15,260 nucleotides of DNA from assembly GCA_963677915.2 (NCBI GenBank), contig CAXXGE010000018.1:1-15260 (forward strand), read 5' to 3'. The notes below the pieces were generated by a model. That model searched no databases, had not been told where the DNA came from, and saw only the letters and a list, made by a program, of their open reading frames with translations. Position numbers and translations under genes: made by a program. Origin of the DNA: G963677915 sp963677915 (GTDB taxonomy: Bacteria; Bacillota; Clostridia; Lachnospirales; Vallitaleaceae). Position 1 is the stretch's first letter. Each line of letters starts with the position of its first letter. Positions 1 through 7,145 of this stretch are shown piece by piece.

Positions 1-146
1 CTGAAGCGATACGTCATGGCAAGGGGTTCGTGCGCAAGGCAATATCGACAGGTTACGACATAGGCAATGGAAAAGGACCTGTCAATGTGACTGCGGGAGG
101 GATGCTACATGCTGATCCTGTCGGTTGTCACAGGAAGGCAGCGTGA
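1..146 (+). CDS. thiD: Hydroxymethylpyrimidine/phosphomethylpyrimidine kinase ThiD, C-terminal end only
   Basis: This is the last 47 or so codons of a gene that begins upstream of the window. The frame starting at base 3 reads EAIRHGKGFVRKAIS and then IGNGKGPVN, which matches the usual ThiD tail (an amphipathic helix followed by a G-x-G-x-GPxN signature near the C-terminus). ThiD phosphorylates hydroxymethylpyrimidine and its monophosphate in the cytoplasm, feeding the pyrimidine half of thiamine. The TGA at 144-146 overlaps an ATG at 146, and thiE and thiC follow on the same strand, which fits a thiamine operon. The tail after GPVN (about 19 residues) is longer than usual, so given the frame errors in this window the exact stop is uncertain. 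Confidence 0.75.
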   Translation, partial: EAIRHGKGFVRKAISTGYDIGNGKGPVNVTAGGMLHADPVGCHRKAA

Positions 147-181
147 TGGATACAGAACAAGAATGGGAAGCAGGTGAGAAG

Positions 182-798
182 ATGAAGAAATATCTATGGC
201 ATAACACCAGAAGAAGAAGCTTTTGGAACTTTGATGGAAAAAACGGAACGCCTGCTAGGTGAGGGATTGAATATATTGCAGTACAGGGCAAAGCACAAAG
301 GGCTGGCGGTTATGGTGAAAGAAATTGAAGGTCTTAAGAAGCTATGCGACCTTTACAATGTCCCTTTGATTGTCAATGACCATGTGGATCTGGCTCTGAA
401 ATTAGGGTGTGATGGTGTCCACGTAGGTCGGGAGGACTGCGGCATTGAAGATTTCGCAAACAGAACAGAGGATGGCTTCATTATTGGAGCCACAGCGAAA
501 ACGGTGGAGGAAGCCCTTAATGCTGAGATGAATGGTGCGACCTATCTCGGATTGGGAGCGATGTTCCCTTCCACTACCAAGCCCGATGCAATTCCCATGA
601 CGATTGCTATGTTGGAACGGATAAAATGGTTCTCGACTATTCCGGTGTACGCTATTGGAGGACTGACCCACGGGAATATAAGCAGGGAGCTTATCTTGGC
701 TGTGGATGGCGTGGTGTTGTCATCCGAACTCTATGAAAATACAGATAATTTGAAAAAACTGCAGAAAAAAAATCAATCAAACTTTGAGAGGAATTTAA
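182..798 (+). CDS. thiE: Thiamine-phosphate synthase ThiE (two frame breaks)
   Basis: ThiE joins HMP pyrophosphate to thiazole phosphate to give thiamine monophosphate. Diagnostic blocks are ILQYRAKHKG (substrate-binding Q-R-K), LIVNDHVDLA followed by GVHVGREDC, then GATAKTVEEA, YLGLGAMFPSTTK and IPVYAIGGL. The start at 182 is preceded by AGGTGAG at 172-178; an in-frame ATG at 146 overlapping the thiD stop is an alternative. The N-terminus MKKYL is in one frame and ITPEEEAF in the next, so a surplus base (or four) lies near 197-201. A second surplus base probably sits in the A8 run 765-772; without it the gene ends at TAA 796-798, three bases before thiC. Read as given, the thiE frame runs into the thiC start. 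Repaired length is about 204 aa, normal for ThiE. Confidence 0.9.
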
Positions 799-800
799 AA

Positions 801-2110
801 ATGAGAGAATACAGCACACAAATGGAAGCTGCAAGAAAAGGCATAGTGACAGATAAGAATTAAGCAGGCGGCGCGGGATGAACGTGTCTCTGTCGACTAT
901 ATGATGGAGCAGATTGCGAAGGGGCAGATTGTCATCCCAGCAAATAAAAACCATAGGAATCAGAAAGCGATAGCAATCGGTAAAGGGCTGAAGACCAAAA
1001 TCAATGTCAACCTGGGTATATCCAAAGACTGCTGCGATTTCGAAATGGAGCTTGAGAAGGCGAAGACCGCCGTTGAGATGGACACCCATGCGATTATGGA
1101 TCTCAGCAACTACGGGGATACGAAGGGCTTTAGAAGGCAGCTGCTGGATGTATCGCCTGTCATGATCGGGACGGTGCCGGTCTATGACGCCATTGGGTTC
1201 TATGAAAAAGAGCTGAAGGACATCAAGGCAGAGGAGTTTCTGGATGTGGTCAGGACCCATGGTGAAGACGGTGTAGACTTCATCACGATCCATGCCGGTA
1301 TCAACAGGGAATGTGCAGGCCGTTTCATAAGGAACAAACGTCTGACCAATATCGTATCAAGGGGAGGGTCGCTCCTGTTTGCGTGGATGCAGCTGACTGG
1401 CAATGAGAATCCTTTCTATGAGTACTTTAACGATCTGCTTGAAATATGCCGCGAGTATGACATGACACTAAGCCTTGGCGATGCCTTGAGACCTGGCTCC
1501 ATAAAGGATGCTTCGGATGCTGGGCAGATTCAGGAACTGATTACCCTGGGTGAACTGACAAAGCGGGCGTGGGAGAAAGATGTTCAGGTCATGATAGAAG
1601 GGCCAGGCCATATGTCGCTGGATGAGATAGAAGCGAACGTCATCATGGAGAAAAAACTATGTCATGGAGCACCTTTCTATGTACTGGGGCCTTTGGTGAC
1701 GGATGTGGCACCGGGATACGACCATATTACAGGTGCAATCGGTGGCGCGCTCGCTGCTGCGAAAGGTGCCGACTTCCTGTGCTATCTGACACCTGCGGAG
1801 CATTTGAGGCTTCCTGATCTGGAGGATATGAAGGAAGGTATCATCGCATCGAAAATCGCAGCCCATGCCGGGGATATTGCCAAAGGTGTTGAAGGGGCAA
1901 GGGACTGGGACGATGCGATGAGCATGGCACGGGTCAACCTGGACTGGGAAGGGATGTTCAAGCTTGCCATTGACGAAAAGAAGGCGAGGGCCTATAGGGA
2001 GGGTGCGGAGCTTGAAGACAACAGTACCATGCTCAATGTGCGGCAAGATGTGCGCTGTCAGGACGGTCAACAAGACGCTGAAAGGCGAAGATGTCAATAT
2101 ACTGAAGTAA
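801..2110 (+). CDS. thiC: Phosphomethylpyrimidine synthase ThiC (two frame breaks)
   Basis: ThiC is the non-canonical radical-SAM enzyme that rearranges aminoimidazole ribotide to HMP phosphate. The ATG at 801 has a GAGAGGA ribosome site about 9 bases upstream and gives MREYSTQMEAARKGIVTDK, the usual ThiC opening. A surplus A near 856-860 moves the reading to the frame continuing IKQAARDERVSVDYM. Family blocks follow: VNLGISKD, DLSNYGD, TIHAGINRE, SRGGS, LSLGDALRPGS, EGPGHM, PLVTDVAPGYDHI and TPAEHLRLP. Near 2030-2032 another surplus base hides the C-terminal iron-sulfur motif. After the shift the protein reads CSMCGKMCAVRTVNK and ends at TAA 2108-2110. In the uncorrected frame this tail becomes unrelated sequence and the motif is lost. 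Repaired length is about 435 aa, typical of the shorter anaerobe-type ThiC. Confidence 0.95.
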
Positions 2111-2127
2111 TTGAAGATATAATAATT

Positions 2128-2157
2128 GGAAGGCATCCGTAATGGGGTGCCTTCCTT
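2128..2157 (+). terminator. Hairpin terminator after thiC
   Basis: GGAAGGCA (2128-2135) pairs exactly with TGCCTTCC (2148-2155). The inner TCC/GGG pairs extend it to about 11 bp around a short GTAAT loop. It lies 18 bases after the thiC stop and just beyond the end of the convergent rubredoxin gene. The T tract behind it is weak, so termination strength is uncertain. Confidence 0.6.
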
Positions 2158-2172
2158 AGTGTAATCCTTTAT

Positions 2173-2347
2173 TCAGTCTCGCCGCAGTTCGAATGCCATC
2201 TTGGGTTCGTTGCATGTGGGGCACCTGAAGCTGTCGGCGAAGGTCTTCAAACTTGGTGCCGGGGGGGATGTCCTGCCTTGATTCACCACGGCCTTCTCTA
2301 TATACATAACCGCAGCGGGTGCATTTATATTCTTTGTACTTTGACAT
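2173..2347 (-). CDS. Rubredoxin (one frame break)
   Basis: Small one-iron electron carrier of about 57 aa once repaired. The start at 2347 (MSKYKEYKCTRCGYVYREG) is chosen because AAGGAGG sits 5-11 bases upstream; a longer reading from 2368 would place this ribosome site inside the gene. The first iron-binding pair is CTRCG, followed by the conserved IPPGTKFEDL. A surplus base near 2249-2252 then shifts the frame; beyond it the sequence reads ADSFRCPTCNEPKMAFELRRD, supplying the second CxxC pair and a TGA stop at 2173-2175. With one base removed, the spacing from FEDL to CPxC equals that of typical rubredoxins. Rubredoxins serve oxidative-stress or oxidoreductase partners in anaerobes; no partner gene is adjacent. 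The gene is monocistronic and convergent with thiC. Confidence 0.88.
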
Positions 2348-2391
2348 GTTTTCCTCCTTGAATTGCATTTTTGTATAGCATTTCCTGTTTA

Positions 2392-2421
2392 ATAGTACTA
2401 CTATGTACTAAAAAAATACAA
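2392..2421 (-). promoter_or_regulatory. Candidate rubredoxin promoter with overlapping palindrome
   Basis: On the minus strand TTGTAT (2416-2421) is followed after 18 bases by TACTAT (2392-2397). A perfect inverted repeat, TAGTAC-N6-GTACTA at 2393-2410, overlaps the -10 box and the spacer, as a repressor operator would. The regulator cannot be named from sequence. Confidence 0.45.
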
Positions 2422-2609
2422 TATTCAATATGTTTAAGGATAAATTATCGCTAGAAGCTTAATTGTGCATTTTTACCATAAAAAATAAAGCGTCGTCATT
2501 AGTGACAAAACAATTACGAGAAATATCGCCGTTCACAAACAATATGCACAATCTAATTGTCAGAAAATTCAGAATATTATGGCATAACGTAGAAAGGTCA
2601 GTATTCATA

Positions 2610-2638
2610 TTGACTTTATACCGCAGGCAATCTATAAT
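2610..2638 (+). promoter_or_regulatory. Sigma-A type promoter of the SleB-like gene
   Basis: TTGACT (2610-2615), a 17-base spacer and a perfect TATAAT (2633-2638) lie 40 bases before the ATG at 2678. This suggests vegetative expression rather than a sporulation-sigma promoter. Confidence 0.75.
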
Positions 2639-2677
2639 TACGGAGATTTTACAAACACAAAAAAGGAGAGTACCGAT

Positions 2678-3361
2678 ATGCTGAACAAAATCTATGCGAC
2701 GGGTTACGTTACCCTTTCGGTAATTATATCCATCGCGGCGATCATGCTAGGTATTTCCGCATTGGCCATAAGCAACACAAATGAATACGGAAGCTGCAGC
2801 AGCGGCAACCGTTTCGATGGAACAGGTTGAAGAAACGGCTGATACGGATAGGGAAGATTCAAAAGATAAAGCCTATTATGATGGACTCGTAAAACTGCAA
2901 AGATCACATGATGAAACTGAAAGAACAATGAGGACTTCTGTCGAGAACGTTGAAGAAGAGACAGCGGTTATCCTTTCCGAAAAAGATTATGATGCTCTGA
3001 TTCGGATTGTTGAAGCTGAAGCGACTGGGGAAGATGTCAAAGGCAAGATTATTGATTGTCAACGTTATATTCAACCGTGTTGCCAGTGATGGCTTCCCGG
3101 ATGAAATCTATGATGTCATACATCAGAAAATCAATGGCAAGGCACAGTTCTCGCCAATAAGCGACGGCAGGTACTATAGCGTGCCAATAACCGATTCAAC
3201 ATATGAAGCGGTTGAGAGGGCCCTTAAAGGTGAGGATTATGCCAAAGGTGCACTGTTCTTCATGCAAAGGTCCCTCTCATCATCATAATAATATCACCTG
3301 GTTTGATTCAAGCCTGAGGAAGGTGGCCGAGCATGGTTGCCACGAATTCTTCGATTATTAA
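2678..3361 (+). CDS. Membrane-anchored SleB-type cell-wall hydrolase (three frame breaks)
   Basis: The ATG at 2678 follows AGGAG with about 9-base spacing. The first 30 or so residues form one hydrophobic segment (VTLSVIISIAAIMLGISALA), a signal anchor. An acidic, probably disordered linker follows, rich in Glu and Asp. The C-terminal half matches the Hydrolase_2/SleB fold: SEKDYDALIRIVEAEATGED with the conserved EA-x-GE, then NVIFNRVASDGFPD, QFSPISDGRYY and GALFFM. Surplus bases near 2774-2780, 3050 and 3272-3286 split the gene; after the last one it ends HEFFDY with TAA at 3359-3361. Repaired length is about 226 aa. SleB enzymes cleave peptidoglycan (spore-cortex lytic transglycosylases in spore formers). 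A constitutive-looking promoter and the linker suggest a vegetative wall-remodelling role, though a germination role cannot be excluded. Confidence 0.82.
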
Positions 3362-3380
3362 AATGATTACATGTGCATAG

Positions 3381-3417
3381 AAAAGCGGCTGTCTCAGTAA
3401 TGAGACAGCCACTTTTT
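3381..3417. terminator. Bidirectional intrinsic terminator between hydrolase and fba
   Basis: A perfect 10-bp stem, GGCTGTCTCA (3387-3396) with TGAGACAGCC (3401-3410), encloses a GTAA loop. It is flanked by AAAAG on the left and CTTTTTT on the right, giving a U tract in both directions. It sits between the stops of two convergent genes. Confidence 0.9.
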
Positions 3418-3437
3418 TATGCGTTATATTTAAGCAA

Positions 3438-4304
3438 TTATGCTTGGCCGATTGAACCAAAAAGCTCCATTTTTTCTTTGACAGTCGCTGTTGATTGCTT
3501 AAAAACCTGGAGCAAGAAGTTTACGTGGATCGAAACCTTTGCCTTGAAGGTCTTTGCCCTCTTCGATGTATTTTCTTGTTGCTGCTGCGAAAGTAAGCTG
3601 GCACTCAGTGTTTACGTTGATTTTTGCAACACCCAGAGAGATGGCAGTTTTTACCTGATCAGCAGGGATACCAGTCTTCCGCCGTGAAGTACAAGAGGTA
3701 CACCGGAAGTAGCGTCCTGGATGTTCTTCAAAGCGTCAAGGCTAAGTCCTTGCCAATTCTCAGGGTACTTACCGTGGATGTTACCGATACCTGCAGCAAG
3801 CATATCTACGCCCAAAGAAGCGATGGAAGCGCACTCTTGTGGATCAGCGATTTCGCCTGTACCTACAACGCCGTCTTCTTCACCACCGATGGAACCGACT
3901 TCGGCTTCAACGGAGATACCTTTGGAATGAGCGTACTCAATGATCTCAGTTGTCTTGGCGATGTTCTCATCGATTGGGTAGTGGGAACCGTCGAACATGA
4001 CTGATGAGAAACCAGCTTCGATGCATTTCTTTGCACCTTCAAAGCTGCCGTGATCAAGGTGAACTGCAACAGGTACTGTGATGTTCAGTTCGTTGATCAT
4101 ACCGTTGACCATACCCATGATTGTAGTATAGCCGCCCATGTACTTTCCTGCGCCTTCGGAAACACCCAGGATAACAGGGGAATTGTTCTCTTGTGCAGTC
4201 AAAAGAATTGCTTTTGTCCACTCAAGGTTGTTGATGTTGAATTGACCTACAGCATATTTGCCCGCATGTGCTTTTTTAAGCATTTCAGTTGCTGAAACTA
4301 ACAT
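3438..4304 (-). CDS. fba: Class II fructose-1,6-bisphosphate aldolase (two frame-break sites)
   Basis: Zinc-dependent aldolase of glycolysis and gluconeogenesis, interconverting fructose bisphosphate with dihydroxyacetone phosphate and glyceraldehyde 3-phosphate. The ATG at 4304 follows AGGAGGA. The N-terminus MLVSATEMLKKAHAGKYAVG is typical. Catalytic and metal residues visible include HLDHG (about residues 82-86), EAEVG (Glu 135), GIGNIHG (His 177) and VLHGG (His 207). After VLHGG two surplus bases at 3676-3677 (or one missing base) break the frame. The continuation TGIPADQVKTAISLGVAKIN with NVNTE binds phosphate. A surplus base in the A5 run at 3501-3505 creates a false stop; beyond it the gene ends VKEKMELFGSIGQA with TAA at 3438-3440. 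Repaired length is about 287 aa, close to FbaA of bacilli. Confidence 0.96.
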
Positions 4305-4344
4305 ATTAAATCCTCCTACTTAACAGAATTGTTGCTCCAAGGGC

Positions 4345-4373
4345 ATTATACCGTAAAATGCCTTGTTTGCAAA
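4345..4373 (-). promoter_or_regulatory. fba promoter
   Basis: On the minus strand TTTGCA or TTGCAA (about 4367-4373) is followed after 16-17 bases by a perfect TATAAT (plus-strand ATTATA, 4345-4350). It lies about 40 bases before the fba start and is back-to-back with the thrC promoter. Confidence 0.7.
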
Positions 4374-4382
4374 GAATTCTTT

Positions 4383-4412
4383 TTGTCTTTTTTGTATGTG
4401 GTATGATATAAT
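4383..4412 (+). promoter_or_regulatory. thrC promoter
   Basis: TTGTCT (4383-4388), 18-base spacer, TATAAT (4407-4412). The 5' leader to the ATG at 4442 is only about 20-25 bases, too short for a T-box or other leader riboswitch. Confidence 0.65.
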
Positions 4413-4441
4413 CTAAAAAAATTACGAAGGACGGACGGAAT

Positions 4442-5934
4442 ATGTCTAATATCTTATATAACAGCACAAGAGGCGGCGAATCTGGCGTAGCTGCGGCCGA
4501 GGCAATCGTCAAAGGCCTGGCGTCTGACGGAGGGTTGTTTGTACCCGACCAGATCCCAGCCATGCAGCTGCCACTGGCAGAACTGGCCAAGATGACGTAC
4601 CAGGAAGTGGCTTATGAAGTCATGTCCAGGTTTTATACGGATTTCACCAAAGACGAACTGATGTATTGCATTGAAGGTGCATATGACAGCAAGTTCGACA
4701 CACCGGCGATTGCACCTGTCGTCAAGGAAGGCGATGCCTACTATCTTGAACTATTCCACGGTTCGACGATTGCCTTCAAGGATATGGCGCTCTCGATTCT
4801 TCCATATTTAATGACTACAGCGGCGAAGAAGATCGGTATGTCCCAGGAGATTGTCATACTCACAGCGACTTCCGGAGATACTGGCAAGGCTGCCCTTGCC
4901 GGTTTTGCTGATGTCGAAGGGATCAAGATTGTTGTCTTTTATCCTAAAGACGGCGTTAGCCCGATTCAGAAACACCAAATGGTTACTCAAAAAGGTGAAA
5001 ACACTTATGTTGTCGGTATAGAGGGTAATTTCGACGATGCACAGAATGGTGTGAAGGCCATTTTTGCAGATGAGGCGTTCAAACAGCAGCTGGCCGGATG
5101 CAGGATTCGTTTTCTCTTCGGCCAATTCCATTAATATAGGAAGGCTTATTCCGCAGGTGGTCTATTACTACTATGCCTATGCACAGCTTCTGGCTATAGG
5201 CGAGATAGAAGAGGGCGAAACCATCAATGCGACAGTACCAACGGGCAACTTCGGGAATATCCTTGCTGCCTACTATGCGAAGGAAATGGGCCTTCCAATC
5301 GGCAAGCTGCTTTGTGCGTCCAATGACAACAAGGTCCTTTACGATTTCATGAAGAATGGCGAATATGACAGGAACAGGGATTTCCACCTGACCATTTCAC
5401 CTTCCATGGATATTCTGATTTCAAGCAACCTGGAAAGATTGATCTATCAGATAGCCGGCAAAGACACTGCTCAGACCAAGGAATTGATGGAATCGCTGGT
5501 TCATGCAGGCAATTATTCCATAACGGATGTGATGAAAAAAGGCCTGTCCGACTTCTATGGCAATTATGCTACCGAAAAGGAAACGATGGATACAATCAAA
5601 ACCGTCTATGATGAAACAGGCTATTTGATCGATCCACATACGGCTGTTGCCAGATGTGTTTACGGAAAATATCTTGAAGAGAGCGGCGACAAGGCCAAAA
5701 CGGTCATTGCATCGACTGCAAGCCCGTACAAATTCACCCGCAGTACAATGTCTGCAGTGGATGAAAAGTTCGAAGCGATGGAAGATTTCGCTTTAATCAA
5801 TGAAATGCACGAGATGACTGGCGTTGCGGTACCTGCAGCGATTACAGAGATCCTGGATGCACCTGTAAGGCACAGCGACATCTGCAAGAAAGAAGAAATG
5901 GAAAGACGTCATCGCGGCTTTCCTTAAGATTTAG
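4442..5934 (+). CDS. thrC: Threonine synthase (two frame breaks)
   Basis: PLP enzyme converting O-phosphohomoserine to threonine. The opening YNSTRGGESGVAAAEAIVKG and DGGLFVP is characteristic. FHGSTIAFKDMALSI contains the Schiff-base lysine (about Lys 113), TATSGDTGKAAL is the phosphate-binding and PLP loop, and VFYPKDGVSPIQ follows. At 5093-5097 a surplus base breaks the frame after QQLA. The next frame continues AGFVFSSANSINIGRLIPQ and then VVYYYYAYAQL, PTGNFGNILAAYYAKEMG, IDPHTAVA and IASTASPYKF. A second surplus G at 5900-5901 turns the natural end KDVIAAFLKI (TAG at 5932-5934) into a premature stop. Repaired length is about 496 aa, normal for this type. No other threonine-pathway gene is adjacent. 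A GAAGGA ribosome site precedes the ATG. Confidence 0.95.
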
Positions 5935-5940
5935 AGCCAA

Positions 5941-6147
5941 GGAGTGGCCAGGGGGACGGACCTTTTTGGCACGGGTTGTCCGTGTCAGTGGGTCAGACTT
6001 TCTGGCATTATTAAAACTGCATACAATAATAAAAGCCCTAAGATGCAGTCTGCGAGGTGTTGTTCACCTCATCTTACTGTTCTTCGGGCTTTTTCGGTTT
6101 TTCTATGCTGTTATCGGTGCCAAAAAGGTCCGTCCCCCTGGCACTCC
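5941..6147. repeat. REPIN-like inverted-repeat element 1
   Basis: Two arms in inverted orientation: left 5944-5972 and right 6117-6144. The arm begins GTGCCAG, has the core GGGGGACGGACCTTTTT and ends TGGCAC. Each arm is itself an imperfect palindrome (GTGCCA/TGGCAC ends). The left arm carries one extra G (GTGGCC for GTGCC). Symmetry extends outward through GGA/TCC to 5941 and 6147, and part of the right end is duplicated (CCCTGGCAC at 6146-6154). The 144-base core contains a terminator-like hairpin. The element fills the gap between the thrC stop (5934) and the CDF stop (6154-6156). No target duplication or transposase is seen. The same arm recurs at 13446-13588. Confidence 0.85.
6031..6094 (+). 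terminator. Terminator-like hairpin inside element 1
   Basis: Three nested stems: AAAAGCCC (6031-6038) with GGGCTTTT (6086-6093), TAAGAT (6039-6044) with ATCTTA (6071-6076), and GAGGTG (6054-6059) with CACCTC (6065-6070). There is a 9-base bulge on each side. T tracts follow in the plus direction (GGGCTTTTTCGG) and, more weakly, in the minus direction. It would terminate thrC and possibly the convergent efflux gene. Confidence 0.65.
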
Positions 6148-6153
6148 CTGGCA

Positions 6154-7038
6154 CTACCCTCTTTGCGGATGGAACTGGGCCGGGTTGATGTGGACGATGA
6201 CATCGGCGATGTTGGGGAATCCCATCAGGTCGTTTTTGATAAGGGTCGCTACCTCGTGGCCCTCATAGACGGTCAGATTGGCATCGATGGATACCTTGAC
6301 CATGAGAAGGAACTCAAGTCCGACAGGTTTTGCCGTGATGGAATCCACGTGGTCTACAGCATCAAGACTTTCCACGTGAGCGGACATTTCAGCGTGGATT
6401 GTAGGGTCGACTGTTCTTGTCCATAAGAACTTTGTAGGCATGGGTGAAAATGTCGAAACCGGTATAGGCGATCCAAAGACCGATCAGCATACCACCAATG
6501 GCGTCGATGAAGAACAGCTTGTAATAACCGGTGACGATCGATACCAGTGTAAGCGTAGTGACGAAGACGTCATTGCGATGGTCCTGCGCATTGGCGATGG
6601 CCAGCAGACTGTTATAGGTCTTGCCTACTTTGTCGGCGTACAGGAAGAGGCCGAGCTTCATTATTATAGTACCCAAAGCGCACAACGACCAGCCATGGAG
6701 AGAAAAGGAAAGTCTGGTGCAGGGTCAAGGCATTGAAGCCATTTCTGAAAATAACGTAGGCCACAACGAGAAGGGACATGCTGATGACAAGGGAGAAGAC
6801 AGATTCAGCCTTGCCGTGGCCATATGGGTGGTCTTCATCGCCTGGCTTTGATGAAAGGCGGCTGCCAATCAGAGTCATCAGCGACGAGAATACATCACCT
6901 GCACTGTTGAGTCCGTCGGCAATCATTGTTTGGTTGCCTGTCGAAAAGCCTATGCTTAATTTGCCTGCCGAGCAGAATCATGTTCCCGGCGATTCCTGCC
7001 AAAGCTACCCGGCTCACGTATTTATTTCTGTTATTCAT
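6154..7038 (-). CDS. Cation diffusion facilitator (CDF) family metal efflux protein (three frame breaks)
   Basis: Membrane antiporter exporting divalent metal ions against protons; the metal cannot be assigned. The ATG at 7038 follows GGAGA and reads MNNRNKYVSRVALAGIAGNM. A surplus base near 6969 shifts to KLSIGFSTGNQTMIADGLNS with AGDVFSS, the TM2 metal-site region (Asn and Asp in NSAGD). DEDHPYGHGKAE is the classic TM2-TM3 loop. After TM4 a surplus base at 6686 leads to CALGTIIMKLGLFLYADKVG, NAQDHRNDVFVT (TM5 metal motif) and IDAIGGMLIGLWIAYTG. A third at 6415 precedes the cytoplasmic domain TVDPTIHAEMSAHVESLD, with HVDSITAKPVG. The TAG at 6154-6156 abuts the repeat element. Repaired length is about 293 aa with about six membrane segments, normal for the family. 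Confidence 0.92.
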
Positions 7039-7071
7039 AAAAATCAGTCTCCAAAAAAGTAGTATCTTATC

Positions 7072-7099
7072 ATTCTATCACATGGTGCATACTTTTCAA
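7072..7099 (-). promoter_or_regulatory. Candidate CDF gene promoter
   Basis: Minus-strand TTGAAA (plus 7094-7099) and TAGAAT (plus 7072-7077) are spaced 16 bases. The -35 overlaps the -35 of the divergent promoter at 7093-7121. Confidence 0.5.
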
Positions 7100-7121
7100 G
7101 GTTTAAGCGGTCATGTATAAT
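7093..7121 (+). promoter_or_regulatory. Candidate promoter of the hydroxyacid dehydrogenase-degV unit
   Basis: TTTTCA (7093-7098), 17-base spacer, perfect TATAAT (7116-7121), about 25 bases before the start codon. It is back-to-back with the CDF promoter. Confidence 0.6.
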
Positions 7122-7145
7122 TAAAAGTCAGAAAGGGTGAGCAAA

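Larger units (their letters stand above)
2348..2677. other. AT-rich divergent intergenic region
   Basis: About 330 bases without a credible gene between the divergently transcribed rubredoxin and SleB-like genes. It holds the palindrome at 2393-2410, a candidate rubredoxin promoter, and the strong promoter at 2610-2638. A 9-bp inverted pair ATTGTGCAT (2462-2470) and ATGCACAAT (2544-2552) lies about 70 bases apart. A 73-codon open frame here lacks a ribosome site and family resemblance and is not called. Confidence 0.6.

Noticed and set aside
691..1293. 200-codon minus-strand open frame
   Set aside because: It overlaps thiE and thiC in antisense, and those genes are unmistakable.
2463..2684. 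73-codon open frame in the AT-rich gap
   Set aside because: It has no ribosome site or recognisable domain, and it overlaps the mapped-looking promoter and start of the SleB-like gene.
4305..4441. T-box or riboswitch leader before thrC
   Set aside because: The predicted leader is only 20-25 bases, and no long structured region is present. The leuS and thiE starts likewise lack leader space in the window.
5941..6147. CRISPR array or classical insertion sequence
   Set aside because: There are only two inverted arms, no direct repeats with regular spacers, no transposase and no clear target duplication.
5944..6426. Open frames running through the REPIN-like element
   Set aside because: They start inside or near the inverted repeat and continue antisense to the CDF gene; nothing protein-like is seen.
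6440..6851. Plus-strand open frames across the CDF gene
   Set aside because: They are shadows of the minus-strand efflux protein, whose TM and metal motifs read clearly on the other strand.
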